Source: Cohnella nanjingensis
Lineage (GTDB): Bacteria; Bacillota; Bacilli; Paenibacillales; Paenibacillaceae
Length of the DNA: 64,000 nt
Assembly (NCBI RefSeq): GCF_014212125.1
Contig: NZ_JACJVP010000001.1
Span: 186,001 to 250,000, forward strand
Direction of reading: 5' to 3'
The notes beneath the pieces were generated by a model. That model made no database searches. It was given only the letters and a program-made list of their open reading frames with translations, and was not told where the DNA came from. The position numbers and the translations under genes were made by a program. Below are positions 8,081 through 17,700 of the stretch, one piece after another. The stretch's first letter is position 1. Each line of letters begins with the position of its first letter.

Positions 8081-9181
8081 ATGATGCCGTTTGTCCGCGT
8101 AGGCCGCATATCCATTATCACGACCGTCTTGTTGTCCGTCGGACTGCTGAATCATGTGATCATTCTGCCTTTGTTGTTCGACGCATCCGGACGCGACGCC
8201 TGGGTCGCGATTCTCGCCACGACGGTCGTGATGATGATATGGCTCCTCGCCGTCTACCGGATCGTCCGCGATATCGGAACGCAGCATGTGCTCGATTGGC
8301 TGCAGGAGAAGGGTGGATCGATCACCAAGTTCATCATCGTCGGCTTCGTCTGCGCGTTCCTCTTAGGCTCGTCGATCGTGACGACCGTCGATACGATGAC
8401 CTGGGGGACGAGCTCCTATCTGCCCTCCACGCCGAGCTTGGTGACGTCCGTCGTCTTCGTCCTGCTCTGCGCGTTCGCCGCATACCAAGGTCTCCATATC
8501 ATCGTCTACATCTCCTGCATCTTGCTGCCGGTCGTCATCGTGCTCGGCTTCTTCGTTGCAGGCGCCAACTCGTCCCGCAAGGACTATGATCAGCTGTTCC
8601 CGGTTCTCGAACACGGCTATGCGCCGATCTGGGACGGAATGGTCGTCGTCGGGAGCGGGTTTGCCGAGCTCCTGATCTTCGCGCTTCTTCAGTCCTATAC
8701 CGCCAAGCCGTTCAACCCCCTTCACTTGTATATTACCGGCGCGATCGTCGCCATTCTCTGCTTCGGACCCGTCGTCGGCGCGACGACGGAGTTCGGGGTG
8801 TACGAGGCGACCTCGCTCCGGTTTCCCGCCTATGCCCAATGGCGGCTCGTCCGCATCGGCAAGTATATCGAGCACGTCGATTTCTTCGCCATCTTCCAGT
8901 GGCTCAGCGGCGCCTTCATCCGAACGGCCGCCACGCTCTGCCTGCTCCTCGATCTCTTGAACTTTCGTACGCCCGGTCGAAGGATCGGAGGGCTGGTCGT
9001 CCTCGGCATTGTCCTCGTGGCGATCAACGCTTATCCCTTCGGGGATGCGCTTCAGTACAGGTTCTTCGGCCGATGGATGCCGATCTCTCTGGTCGTGATG
9101 CTGCTCTTGTCGGTCTATCTGTTCGTGTTGGCCGGCGTTCGCCGGAAAGGAGGGGAAGACCGTGGTGCAGACCGGATATGA
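8081..9181 (+). CDS. GerAB-family spore germination permease
   Basis: 366 residues, about ten membrane helices, of the GerAB/ArcD/ProY amino-acid permease-like family. This is the B subunit of a GerA-type germinant receptor in the spore inner membrane and is known to hold the germinant pocket in B. subtilis. GGAGGGG precedes the ATGATG start. It overlaps the following A-subunit gene by 20 bases, and the C-subunit gene comes next, so B-A-C form one operon. GerA operons are usually forespore-expressed (SigG); I could not identify a clear SigG promoter in the 85 bases after the CobW gene. Confidence 0.92.
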   Translation: MMPFVRVGRISIITTVLLSVGLLNHVIILPLLFDASGRDAWVAILATTVVMMIWLLAVYRIVRDIGTQHVLDWLQEKGGSITKFIIVGFVCAFLLGSSIVTTVDTMTWGTSSYLPSTPSLVTSVVFVLLCAFAAYQGLHIIVYISCILLPVVIVLGFFVAGANSSRKDYDQLFPVLEHGYAPIWDGMVVVGSGFAELLIFALLQSYTAKPFNPLHLYITGAIVAILCFGPVVGATTEFGVYEATSLRFPAYAQWRLVRIGKYIEHVDFFAIFQWLSGAFIRTAATLCLLLDLLNFRTPGRRIGGLVVLGIVLVAINAYPFGDALQYRFFGRWMPISLVVMLLLSVYLFVLAGVRRKGGEDRGADRI

Positions 9182-10562
9182 GTGGTTCGATGAGGCGATC
9201 CCGAACTGCACGGATGTCAGCATGGAGCGGATTAGCGTCGGCGAGCGCAGCGCGGTGCTCGCCTACACCGACCGGATGATCGACGGCGCGCTGTTCGCGG
9301 AGAAGCTGCTGCCGGAGGTGCGGGCGGGTCTCGCCGATTCCCGGGGCTTCATTCCTCCGCTGGCCGCCGTTCCGCTCCACGTCGTTGATGAACGGCATCG
9401 GATGAACGTGTTCGCGCAACTGTTCTCCGGCAGCGTCATCCTGTTCGCGGACGGACGGATCTACGGCTATCCGATCGCCGATCTGCCGCAGCGGACGCCG
9501 GAGGAATCCAGCGCCGAGATCTCGGTCAAAGGTCCGCGGGACGGGTTCATCGAGGAGCTGCCGGTGAATCTAACGCTGGTCCGCAGGCGGCTGCGAACGC
9601 CGGATCTGAAAGTCGAACAGCACAAGATCGGCAGCGAGAGCCAGACGAAGATCGCCTTGCTCTACATGGCGTCGATCGCGCCGCCCGGTCTGGTGAAGGA
9701 AGCCCGGCATCGCCTCAAGAAGATCACCGCCAAAGTGATCTCCGGTTCCGGCCAATGGGAGGAGATGATCGCGGACCGCTCCAACTCGCTCTTCCCTCTC
9801 ATCGACTACACCGGCAGGCCGGACTATGTCGTGCGCTCGTTGATCGCCGGCCGCGTCGCCTTCCTAATGGAAGGCGTGCCGCTCGGCTATTTGGCCCCGA
9901 TCAACCTGTACAATCTACTGAAGTCGGCGGAAGACAACCACAACTCCTTCTATTACGTCACTTTGGAGCGTATCCTCCGTCTGTTCGGCTTCGTGACGAC
10001 TTTGGCGCTCCCCGGGTTCTGGGTGGCGCTGTCCGCTTTCAACGTCGACCAGTTTCCGTTTCCGCTCCTCTCGACGATCGTCATGTCCCGGTCGGGATTG
10101 CCGATGTCGACTACGATGGAGATGTTCTTCATGCTCGGCATGTTCGAACTGTTCCGGGAAGCGGGCTTGCGGCTGCCCCAGGCCGTCGGGCAGACGGTCG
10201 CCGTCGTCGGGGGGATCATCGTCGGGGATGCCGCGATTCGCGCGGGCTTGACGTCTCCTACCATGCTGGTCGTGTCGGCGATCACGAATATCTCTTCCTT
10301 TACGCTGGTGAATCAGACGCTGCTCGGCTCCGTCAGCCTGATGCGCATCGGGGTCGTGCTCGCGAGTTCCTTCCTCGGGATGTTCGGCTTTTTCGTCAGC
10401 ATGTTCGCCATCCTGTTCTATCTGGCGTCGCTTAGCTCCTTCGGCGTCCCCTATCTGTCGCCGATTGCCCCGATCAAGTGGAGGGATTTCTGGTTCGCCT
10501 TCCTCCGGTTCCCGGCGAAGTACTTGCACAATCCGCTTGGGCCGCGCCCCAAATCCAAGTGA
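9162..10562 (+). CDS. GerAA-family spore germination protein (A subunit)
   Basis: 466 residues. The N-terminal 200 residues form the soluble GerA domain with the family block SVKGPRDGFIEELPVNLTLVR split here as KGPRDGFIEE and NLTLVRRRLRTP, followed by membrane helices (from about residue 265) with the conserved ending LSSFGVPYLSPIAP. Start is GTG 9162 (or GTG 9165), with AGGAGGGG at correct spacing inside the end of the B-subunit gene, so translation is coupled. A subunits oligomerise into an ion-conducting channel that opens on germinant binding. About the expected length (B. subtilis GerAA is 482). Confidence 0.93.
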   Translation: MVQTGYEWFDEAIPNCTDVSMERISVGERSAVLAYTDRMIDGALFAEKLLPEVRAGLADSRGFIPPLAAVPLHVVDERHRMNVFAQLFSGSVILFADGRIYGYPIADLPQRTPEESSAEISVKGPRDGFIEELPVNLTLVRRRLRTPDLKVEQHKIGSESQTKIALLYMASIAPPGLVKEARHRLKKITAKVISGSGQWEEMIADRSNSLFPLIDYTGRPDYVVRSLIAGRVAFLMEGVPLGYLAPINLYNLLKSAEDNHNSFYYVTLERILRLFGFVTTLALPGFWVALSAFNVDQFPFPLLSTIVMSRSGLPMSTTMEMFFMLGMFELFREAGLRLPQAVGQTVAVVGGIIVGDAAIRAGLTSPTMLVVSAITNISSFTLVNQTLLGSVSLMRIGVVLASSFLGMFGFFVSMFAILFYLASLSSFGVPYLSPIAPIKWRDFWFAFLRFPAKYLHNPLGPRPKSK

Positions 10563-10579
10563 AGCGCGGAGGGAAGCCG

Positions 10580-11776
10580 ATGCAGACCATGCCGGCCAAA
10601 CTGATGAAGGCGATCGGGGCGCTCGCCGCCAGCGCGACGCTGGCTTCCTGCTGGGACGCGTCCGCGATCCAGGAAATCAACTATTTCACGTCCATGGGCG
10701 TCGACTATGAAGAGAAGACTAAGATCTATACCGTATACGCCGCGCTTATCAATATGGCGGATGTGGCTAAGACAGAAGGCTCCGGATCGAAGATGCCGAC
10801 CTTCGTCGGCCACGGGCAAGGACGAACCGTTCATCTGGCTTTGAACGAGATGTACCGCAGCTCGCAGCTGGCCCCGACGCTGGATCACCTGATGACCGTC
10901 GTCGTCACCGAACCGACGCTGTCCCACATGGACGAAGTGCTCGACGGCATCAATCGGAGCCGGGCCGTCCGGTACAATATCAACCTGATCGGGACGAACG
11001 AGTCGCCGGAGAAGATCTTGACTTCCGCGCGTTTGTTCGAGTCGCCGTTGTACAGCTTTCTGTATCAGCCCGTGCCCAAAGGACCGGGCAAGCCGCTCGT
11101 CGCGCCGATGACCCTGCAGGCTTTCGTTAGAGAATATCACTCGGAAACCAACACGACGCTGCTGCCCAATCTGAGGATCAACGACCGGAACTGGATTCAA
11201 GGAGACAAACACCCGAACTTCCTGATGTACGACGGCGCATTCGTCGTCGAGAAGGAGAAAGACAAAGGATATCTGACGGAAAAAGAGCTGAGGGACATAC
11301 GATGGGTGCGTGCGGATGCGTCCCGAACGTTCATGGAGGTGCGGCGGGGCTCAGACGTGGTCGCGGTTTTGTTGGTCGCGAGCAACAAACATAAGCTGAC
11401 GTATGCCGCAAAGGGCGGACGACCGGCTTTCACGCTGCGCGTCACCGTGGATGCCTTTGTGCACGAGATGCTGCAGGAGGCCCAAGACCGGGACTTGATC
11501 CGGCTCGCGGAGCAGAATCTGAAGGAGGATCTGGAGGAGGCGATTGCGCTTGGCCGGGAACGGGAGATGGACTTGTTCAACGTCGAGGAGGCCGTCTATC
11601 GCTGGCATCTGAAGGATTGGAAGAAGCTGCGGGCGCAGCAAACGAAGTTCGAACGGCTGCCGATCCAGGTGGAGGTCAAGCTGAATCTGACTAACACGGG
11701 CAAGCTGAAGCTGCTGAAGAACAGGTCCAAGTGGCGGTCCGGAAACACGATGCCGTCCGGTTCAAACGGCCAATAG
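10580..11776 (+). CDS. GerAC-family lipoprotein, germinant receptor C subunit
   Basis: 398 residues. The start at ATG 10580 is preferred because GGAGGGAAG precedes it and it yields a short lipoprotein signal sequence ending in the lipobox LASC; an upstream in-frame start would lie inside the A-subunit gene. After the lipid-anchored cysteine comes the Ger(x)C domain with EINYFTSMGVDYEE and the C-terminal spore germination domain. The C subunit is anchored to the outer face of the inner spore membrane and is needed for receptor function. It follows the A subunit after 17 bases. Confidence 0.92.
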   Translation: MQTMPAKLMKAIGALAASATLASCWDASAIQEINYFTSMGVDYEEKTKIYTVYAALINMADVAKTEGSGSKMPTFVGHGQGRTVHLALNEMYRSSQLAPTLDHLMTVVVTEPTLSHMDEVLDGINRSRAVRYNINLIGTNESPEKILTSARLFESPLYSFLYQPVPKGPGKPLVAPMTLQAFVREYHSETNTTLLPNLRINDRNWIQGDKHPNFLMYDGAFVVEKEKDKGYLTEKELRDIRWVRADASRTFMEVRRGSDVVAVLLVASNKHKLTYAAKGGRPAFTLRVTVDAFVHEMLQEAQDRDLIRLAEQNLKEDLEEAIALGREREMDLFNVEEAVYRWHLKDWKKLRAQQTKFERLPIQVEVKLNLTNTGKLKLLKNRSKWRSGNTMPSGSNGQ

Positions 11777-11854
11777 AACGCAAACGGGTACGCGGAGGCT
11801 GAGAAGAGATGGAGCGGGCGGCAGAGCGGGATATGCGGGGCGCTGCGGCAAAGC

Positions 11855-11890
11855 GCAGAAAAGCCGCTCCATGGGAAGCGGCTCTGCCGA
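11855..11890 (-). terminator. Terminator of the NlpC/P60 gene
   Basis: On the minus strand AGCCGCT (complement of 11877-11883) pairs with AGCGGCT (complement of 11862-11868), extended by GCAGA/TCTGC, followed by TTTTC. It lies about 40 bases after the minus-strand stop at 11924. Confidence 0.6.
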
Positions 11891-11923
11891 TGCAATAAAG
11901 TGGTTGCCTGAGAACGGCGTCAA

Positions 11924-12409
11924 CTACAGGACGCGTCGTGCCGTCTTGTAGTGATCGCTCCACCAGCCGGATTTCAGGCTCGAGATCACTACCCCCGGTT
12001 TGCCGTAAGTGTGCATGATCTTCCCGTTGCCGATATAGATCGCGACGTGATGGATCGGGGAGTAGAAGAAGACGAGATCCCCCGGTTTCAGGTTGTTGCG
12101 GGACACGTACTTGCCCGATTTGGACTGCGCTTGCGAAGTACGCGGCAGCTTGACGCCGTATTTGCCGTACAAGTATTGCGTGAAGGAAGAGCAATCGAAC
12201 GAGCTAGTTACGCCCGTCTTGGCGCCGAACTTGTATTTGACGCCTAAATACTTCTTGCCGGTCGCGATGATGCCGGACGCTTTGGAACTGGCGGAGACGG
12301 TCGCCGCGCTGGCTTGCTGCGCCGGCGCGATCGCGGCCGCGCCTCCGAATAATACGGTGAATGCGATAGCGGATGCCGCGATTATCTTGAAGGGTTTCTT
12401 GTTGTTCAT
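11924..12409 (-). CDS. Secreted NlpC/P60 cell-wall endopeptidase
   Basis: 161 residues. Signal peptide of about 36 residues (KK, hydrophobic IIAASAIAFTVLFGGAAA, AxA cleavage near QASA) followed by a complete NlpC/P60 domain: catalytic cysteine in SSFDCSSF, histidine in IHHVAIYIG and a third polar residue in the KIMHTYG region. No SH3 or LysM wall-binding domain, so it is a minimal D,L-endopeptidase cutting peptidoglycan stem peptides. Two adjacent ATGs; 12409 has GGAGG eight bases upstream and is preferred to 12412. The gene is transcribed alone on the minus strand. Confidence 0.9.
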   Translation of the reverse strand: MNNKKPFKIIAASAIAFTVLFGGAAAIAPAQQASAATVSASSKASGIIATGKKYLGVKYKFGAKTGVTSSFDCSSFTQYLYGKYGVKLPRTSQAQSKSGKYVSRNNLKPGDLVFFYSPIHHVAIYIGNGKIMHTYGKPGVVISSLKSGWWSDHYKTARRVL

Positions 12410-12679
12410 CATGATGTTCCTCCAAACGATTGTATATTTTAAATGAATCATGGCGCGCCTACTTGATAAATCCACTATAGCAGACGGAATCTTTCCTCCG
12501 TTTCCCACTAAGAAAGCGGTTCATTGTCAGACCGGGAAAATCATCTTAAAATGAAAAACAAATAAGAAAATCTTCATTTTTGCGGGGTAGACAATGCGCA
12601 AACGCTCGGTTCGCTTTGAAAGGCGCCGTGGAAATCTGCTAAGATGGAGAAATACATGGGAAGAGATGGGGGATTCGGG

Positions 12680-12946
12680 GTGCAATTGAAGATCACGCAA
12701 GCCGCGATGAGCCGCGACGAGACGGAGGGATTCGTCGGGCGGGTGCTATTCGAAGTCGAAGGGCACCAAGCCCCTTACGAGATTATTCTCCAAAGCAAAA
12801 AAGGCAAGGAGTGGAGCTACTCCTTGCTGTTCGCGTCCCAGTCCGGGGATGACGAAGAGATCGAAGCCGTCGACGACGAGCTCGACGAGGACGACGAATT
12901 GTTCGGCCGCCTCGTCCAGGCCGCGAAGATCAGCCTGGACGAATGA
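12680..12946 (+). CDS. Small acidic conserved hypothetical protein
   Basis: 88 residues from GTG 12680, which follows GGGGGA and gives the N-terminus MQLKITQAAMSRDET; an ATG at 12644 in the same frame would add 12 unusual residues and has a poor ribosome-binding site. The C-terminal third is strongly acidic (EEIEAVDDELDEDDELF). No domain recognised. Single gene followed by a GC-rich palindrome. Confidence 0.7.
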   Translation: MQLKITQAAMSRDETEGFVGRVLFEVEGHQAPYEIILQSKKGKEWSYSLLFASQSGDDEEIEAVDDELDEDDELFGRLVQAAKISLDE

Positions 12947-13009
12947 GCTTGCGGGTACCCGCCCGGCTGCGGCCAAAGTAGCCGGAGAGTCATCCGGCGC
13001 GCATGGCGA

Positions 13010-13043
13010 GACGGCCCCTCCCCTGTGCGGGGGAGGGGCCGTC
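13010..13043. repeat. Perfect GC-rich palindrome
   Basis: Fourteen-base-pair stem GACGGCCCCTCCCC / GGGGAGGGGCCGTC (13010-13023 and 13030-13043). It lies between convergent genes (12946 and 13136) and probably ends transcription, although neither strand has a T-tract. Confidence 0.55.
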
Positions 13044-13135
13044 GGATTCGAATGGGCTTCGCCAGGACGGCGGAAGCTCTTGCGGCCGAACGCCGCGGCA
13101 GTCGGTCTCTCCCGGAACGGAGAGAGGCCGATTCT

Positions 13136-13564
13136 TCATTTCACGACCAATACCGGAACCTTGGAATGCTGCATCACATTGTGGCTGACGCTGCCCAACA
13201 CGAACTCGCGAATGCCGCCGAGTCCGCGGCTGCCCATGACGATGAGGTCGCAGCCTTCTTCCTCCGCGAATTCGAGGATCGTCTCTGCCGGTTCGCCGTC
13301 CACGAGCTTGAACTCGGCTTCCACGCTAGGAGGTACCAGCCCTTTGGCTTGCTCCAATACGCCGAACGAATGCTGCATATACTGCTGGCTCCAGTCCGGC
13401 GGCAGCGTAAGCATGAAGTCTCCGTTATTGACGATCGGCACTTGGTACACATGAAGGACGAGCATGCGGGATCCGTAGCTGTCGGCCAGCTGCGCCGCAT
13501 GTCTGAGCGCTTTGCGGGACAGGTTCGAGCCGTCGTAAGCCACCATGATTTTCACGTATTTCAT
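13136..13564 (-). CDS. Universal stress protein, UspA family
   Basis: 142 residues. Start at ATG 13564 (MKYVKIMVAYDGS), preceded by AGGGGTG; this is the exact family N-terminus. The ATP-binding signature G-x2-G-x9-G-S is present near the end (MGSRGLGGIREFVLGSVSHNV split as MGSRGLGGIRE and FVLGSVSHNV), so this is an ATP-binding UspA of the MJ0577 type. Role: stress or energy-state adaptation. Monocistronic, divergent from helD. Confidence 0.9.
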   Translation of the reverse strand: MKYVKIMVAYDGSNLSRKALRHAAQLADSYGSRMLVLHVYQVPIVNNGDFMLTLPPDWSQQYMQHSFGVLEQAKGLVPPSVEAEFKLVDGEPAETILEFAEEEGCDLIVMGSRGLGGIREFVLGSVSHNVMQHSKVPVLVVK

Positions 13565-13660
13565 TGAAAACACCCCTCGTCTCATCCGACTGAAGCATCG
13601 GTTTTATTGTATGTTTAACCACAAATATCATCCGTTAAACGGACGGGAGGAGGGATCGGC

Positions 13661-15754
13661 TTGTCGGAAGACGAGAAGTTCCAGGAAGAGAGAACGAAGC
13701 TAAGCGAGACGCTGGCGGAGATCCGCAGCCAGATCGCCGGGATCGGACCCCGCTATACCGGCAAGGACTACACGGAGCAGCTGCTCGACGCGCACCGCCA
13801 GGACCGCAAGGCGCGGCTCGAGATCGCGCAGCGCGAACCCTACTTCGGTCGCCTCGACTTCAGGGAGCGGGGCAAGCGGGCGCCTACGCCGCTCTATATC
13901 GGCAAGACGGGCATCGGGGAAGAAGACGGGACGGAGCTGCTCGTGGTCGATTGGCGCGCGCCGGTATCCAGCTTGTTCTACGCCTTCGCGGGCGGAGATC
14001 CGGACGTTTCCTACGCGTCGCCCGACGGCGAGGTCGAGGGGACGATCTATCTGAAGCGCAATCTGCTGATCCGGCAAGGCGATCTGCAGCGCGTCGTCGA
14101 CAGCTATACGGAGGGATCCGACCACGGGGCGGTGACCGACGAGTTCCTGCTTCACAAGCTGGGCGAGAGCAAGGACAACAAGCTCCGGGACATCGTCTCG
14201 ACGATCCAGCAGGAACAAGACGCGATTATCCGTACGGAGAAGAATAAAGCCGTCTTCATTCAAGGGGTTGCGGGCAGCGGAAAGACGACCGTGGCGCTGC
14301 ATAGGCTCGCCTATCTGCTTTATCGTTACCAGGATCGCGTCCGCGCGGACCGCATGATGATCCTGGCGCCGAGCACGATGTTCCTGAACTACATCTCCGG
14401 CGTACTGCCCGAGCTGGGGGTCGGGGATATCAACCAGACGACCTTCGAAGACTGGGCGCTCGACCAGCTCGGCGGAGACGTCGCGCTGCGCGATCCGGCA
14501 GAGGCGCTGGAACGGTGGTTCGAGCGGCCCGTGACGGAGGCGGACAAGCGCGGCGCGCACGGGCGCGCGAAGGGCGACCTCGGGTTCTTGAAGGAGATCG
14601 ACGATGCGCTGGCGGAGCTGGCGGCCAACCTCATTCCCGACGAGCCGTTCAGTCCCGACGATCGTCTCTCGCTGCCGGCCGCCACGATTCGCGGATGGTT
14701 CTCCGAAGAGCTGGCCGACGATCCGATCATGAAGAAGCGCGAGCGGCTCCTCAATCGTCTGAAGCGGTGGATGGAGATCGAGATCGGCCGGGAGCGTTGG
14801 AGCGACCGCGCCGTGAAGACGCAGGCGGCGGCGAAGTGGAAAGCCTACGCGAACAAGGTGCCGTCCTATACGGCCGCGTCGTTCTACGCGAAGTCGTTCC
14901 CCGAAGCCGTAGGCGCGATCTCGGCGAAAGGCGCCAAGCGGAAGCTCGCGCCGTTCGATCGCGAGGATCTGGCTCCGCTCGTCTATATTCACGCGCGTCT
15001 GTACGGGACGAACACGCCGGCATACGACCATATCGTCATCGACGAAGCGCAGGATTATTCGCCGGTGCAGCTAGCCGTGCTGAAGGAGCGCCAACGCATC
15101 GCCTCCATGACAGTCCTAGGCGACCTTCAGCAAGGCATCCACGACTACGCGGGCGTGAGCCGTTGGTCGGAGTTGACCGACGTATTCCCGGAAGGAGAGA
15201 CCGCTTACTTCGAGCTGGACCGCAGCTACCGCTCGACGATGGAGATCATCGAGTTCGCGAACCGGGTTCTCGCCGGAATGTCCGGCGGCGTGAAGCCGGC
15301 CAGGCCGGTGTTCCGCAGCGGCGACGCGGTGGAGACGGTTCGCACGGACGAGGCGGAGACGGCGGGCGCGATCGCCGCGACCGTGAAGGCGTGGCGCGAA
15401 CGGCCGGAGATTCAGTCGGTCGCGGTGCTCGCGAGGACGGCAGCCGCCTGCGAACGCATCCATGAAGGTCTGCGCCGTCATGGGATCGAAGCTTCGCTGC
15501 TGCAGGCTAAGAACCAGCAATACGAGGGCGGCGTGACGGTCGTCCCCGTCTATCTGTCCAAAGGGCTGGAGTTCGACGCGGTCCTCATCCCCGACGCGGA
15601 CGCCGAGCAGTACGGTTCCGGCGACGCGAAGCTGCTGTATGTCGGCTGCACCAGAGCGCTGCACCTGCTCAAGCTGATGTACCGCCGCGAATTGACGGGA
15701 CTCGTGCGGGAACCTTCGGCCGAGCCTGCGAACGGCGGGGTGAGCGACCGATGA
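13661..15754 (+). CDS. helD: HelD, RNA-polymerase-recycling UvrD/Rep-like ATPase
   Basis: 697 residues (B. subtilis HelD is 774). N-terminal coiled coil (about residues 1-40), then the HelD-specific N-terminal region with LLVVDWRAPVSSLFY, Walker A GVAGSGKTT (about residue 205), and the split superfamily-1 helicase core ending with the YVGCTRA motif VI. HelD binds RNA polymerase and removes it from DNA using ATP. TTG start with GGGAGGAGGG at correct spacing. Stop overlaps the ATG of the next gene by four bases (ATGA), so the phosphoesterase is translationally coupled. Some HelD proteins give rifampicin tolerance; whether this one does cannot be told. Confidence 0.9.
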   Translation: MSEDEKFQEERTKLSETLAEIRSQIAGIGPRYTGKDYTEQLLDAHRQDRKARLEIAQREPYFGRLDFRERGKRAPTPLYIGKTGIGEEDGTELLVVDWRAPVSSLFYAFAGGDPDVSYASPDGEVEGTIYLKRNLLIRQGDLQRVVDSYTEGSDHGAVTDEFLLHKLGESKDNKLRDIVSTIQQEQDAIIRTEKNKAVFIQGVAGSGKTTVALHRLAYLLYRYQDRVRADRMMILAPSTMFLNYISGVLPELGVGDINQTTFEDWALDQLGGDVALRDPAEALERWFERPVTEADKRGAHGRAKGDLGFLKEIDDALAELAANLIPDEPFSPDDRLSLPAATIRGWFSEELADDPIMKKRERLLNRLKRWMEIEIGRERWSDRAVKTQAAAKWKAYANKVPSYTAASFYAKSFPEAVGAISAKGAKRKLAPFDREDLAPLVYIHARLYGTNTPAYDHIVIDEAQDYSPVQLAVLKERQRIASMTVLGDLQQGIHDYAGVSRWSELTDVFPEGETAYFELDRSYRSTMEIIEFANRVLAGMSGGVKPARPVFRSGDAVETVRTDEAETAGAIAATVKAWRERPEIQSVAVLARTAAACERIHEGLRRHGIEASLLQAKNQQYEGGVTVVPVYLSKGLEFDAVLIPDADAEQYGSGDAKLLYVGCTRALHLLKLMYRRELTGLVREPSAEPANGGVSDR

Positions 15755-16896
15755 GAACGTTGACGCCGCGCATGATCGCGACCTTTTCCTTGTTCCTGAT
15801 CGCATTCGCCGGATTGAACCTGTACGCCGGCTGGAACTTGTCGCTGCCGCTACGGGAATGGTGGCCGGGCTTCCCGCCGGGGCTGTACTGGCCGCTGTTC
15901 TATCTGGTCGCCTTCGCTTATATCATCGGCCGCGCGCCGATACGCCCCCGCGCGCTAGGCCGCGCGCTTAAAGTGCTCGGCGCGCATTATATCGGCTTGT
16001 TCGAATACTTGATCCTGACGCTGCCTTTCGCGGATTTGGCCGGTTGGCTCCTGATCCGCGCCGGCATCGACCGCGGGGCGGTCGTCAGCGGAGTCGCCGT
16101 CGCCGCGGCGGCGCTGCTCCTCGCGCTGTTCTTCGTCGGCTCCCGGAATGCCTGGCGACCCGTCGTGCGCGAATACGATCTCCATGTGGCCAAGCATGCC
16201 GGCGGACTGCGGCGGCTGGACGTGCTGATCGCTTCGGATCTGCACCTGGGCAACATCGTCGGCAATCGGCATCTCGATCGGCTCCTCGCGTTGGCCGAAG
16301 TTCGCAAGCCGGACCTGATCCTGCTCGCGGGCGACGTCATCGACGACGCGATCGAGCCGTTCGTCCGCAACCGGATGAGCGAGCGGCTGCAGCGTCTCCG
16401 GGCGAAGTACGGCACGTACGCCGTCCTCGGCAATCATGAATACTACGGGGGGCATGTGGAAGAATACGTCGCGCGGATGAAGGAGATCGGCATCCCCGTC
16501 CTGCAGGACGAAGGCGTCACGATCGCGGACGCGTTCCACGTCGTCGGGCGGAAAGACCGCACCGCCGAATCGGCCGACCCGCAGGGGAGGCGGCCGATCG
16601 GCGAGCTGCTGTCGGCGTTCAATCCGAAACTGCCGACGATCGTAATGGATCACCAGCCGCATCAGTATGCGGCAGCGGCAGAGGCCGGCGTCGACGTTCT
16701 CGTCTCCGGCCATACGCATCGCGGCCAATTCGCCCCGAACCATCTGCTGACACGCCGGCTGTTCGAGCTCGATTGGGGATACCTGCGCAAAGGGAAGATG
16801 CACGCGCTCGTCTCTTCCGGATTCGGGACCTGGGGACCGCCGGTGCGGCTCGCGAGCCGCAGCGAAATCATCCATCTCGTTCTACGATTCGACTAG
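15751..16896 (+). CDS. Membrane-anchored metallophosphoesterase
   Basis: 381 residues. Three to four membrane helices in the first 145 residues, then a calcineurin-like phosphoesterase domain with all metal motifs: SDLHLG, AGDVIDD, GNHEYYGG, DHQPH and SGHTHRGQ. Resembles YkuE/YaeI-type enzymes that act at the membrane, for example on lipid or cell-envelope phosphates; the substrate is unknown. Start overlaps the helD stop. Confidence 0.88.
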   Translation: MRTLTPRMIATFSLFLIAFAGLNLYAGWNLSLPLREWWPGFPPGLYWPLFYLVAFAYIIGRAPIRPRALGRALKVLGAHYIGLFEYLILTLPFADLAGWLLIRAGIDRGAVVSGVAVAAAALLLALFFVGSRNAWRPVVREYDLHVAKHAGGLRRLDVLIASDLHLGNIVGNRHLDRLLALAEVRKPDLILLAGDVIDDAIEPFVRNRMSERLQRLRAKYGTYAVLGNHEYYGGHVEEYVARMKEIGIPVLQDEGVTIADAFHVVGRKDRTAESADPQGRRPIGELLSAFNPKLPTIVMDHQPHQYAAAAEAGVDVLVSGHTHRGQFAPNHLLTRRLFELDWGYLRKGKMHALVSSGFGTWGPPVRLASRSEIIHLVLRFD

Positions 16897-16907
16897 ACCG
16901 GCCATGC

Positions 16908-16935
16908 GAGGCGCTCCCGACTTCGGGGGCGCCTC
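16908..16935 (+). terminator. GC-rich terminator-like hairpin
   Basis: Twelve-pair stem GAGGCGCTCCCG / CGGGGGCGCCTC with a four-base loop, one G-T pair, weak T-tract (CGTTG). Sits between the phosphoesterase and PAP2 genes. Confidence 0.6.
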
Positions 16936-16968
16936 CGTTGCAAAATTAGATCTCATGGAGGCGTTCTT

Positions 16969-17604
16969 ATGTTAAAACGACTGGCCGCGCGGTTCACGGG
17001 CATGTTCGCGCTCTGCGCGCTGTGCGCCGCGGGCTTCGCCGGCATCGCGCTGATGATCGGACTGCGGCGCATCCGCGGCTTCGACGACGCGGTCATCCGG
17101 TTCTGGCAAGGCATGGAGTCCCCGGGGCTTACCGCCGCGATGAAGGCTTTCTCCGCCATCGGCTACGGCGTGCCGGTGACGGTCATCAGCATCGTCAGCA
17201 TGCTCTTTCTCTACTTCGTCTTGCGGCATCGCCGGGAGCTGCTGCTGTTCGTATTCGCGGTGGCCGGTTCCGGTCTTCTGAATACGATCCTCAAGGCGAC
17301 ATTTCACCGTGAACGGCCGACGCTGCATCGGCTCGTCGAAGAACACGGCTTCAGCTTTCCAAGCGGGCATGCGATGGGGGCGTTCAGCCTGTACGGCATC
17401 TTGGCCTATCTGCTGTGGCGGCATATTCCCGTCGTATGGGGACGCGTCTTGCTGATCGCGGCGAGCGCGTTCCTCATCCTGGCGATCGGCGTCAGCCGCA
17501 TCTACCTGGGCGTCCACTATCCGAGCGATATTCTCGGCGGCTACCTGGCGACCGGCTGCTGGTTATGCGCGATCATCGGCGTCTATCAGAGGCAAAAGAA
17601 TTGA
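16969..17604 (+). CDS. PAP2-family membrane phosphatase
   Basis: 211 residues with five to six membrane helices and the complete phosphatase signature: KATFHRERP (motif 1), PSGHAMG (motif 2) and SRIYLGVHYPSD (motif 3, catalytic histidine). Likely dephosphorylates a lipid such as undecaprenyl pyrophosphate or phosphatidylglycerophosphate. GGAGG precedes the ATG. One of three PAP2-type enzymes in this window (with 35959-36624 and the partial gene at the right edge). Confidence 0.9.
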   Translation: MLKRLAARFTGMFALCALCAAGFAGIALMIGLRRIRGFDDAVIRFWQGMESPGLTAAMKAFSAIGYGVPVTVISIVSMLFLYFVLRHRRELLLFVFAVAGSGLLNTILKATFHRERPTLHRLVEEHGFSFPSGHAMGAFSLYGILAYLLWRHIPVVWGRVLLIAASAFLILAIGVSRIYLGVHYPSDILGGYLATGCWLCAIIGVYQRQKN

Positions 17605-17700
17605 CACGAACGTTAACGCGTGCTAAGTTGATAAATATTCCCTAAATCATTGTAAATGCATCGGAATTATCATAATCGCATCGCGGAGGGTGTGGCGTCC

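Noticed and set aside
13010..13120. GC-rich palindromes considered as an origin or phage attachment site
   Set aside because: They lie between convergent genes and have no iterons or duplicated flanks; transcript ends are the simpler reading.
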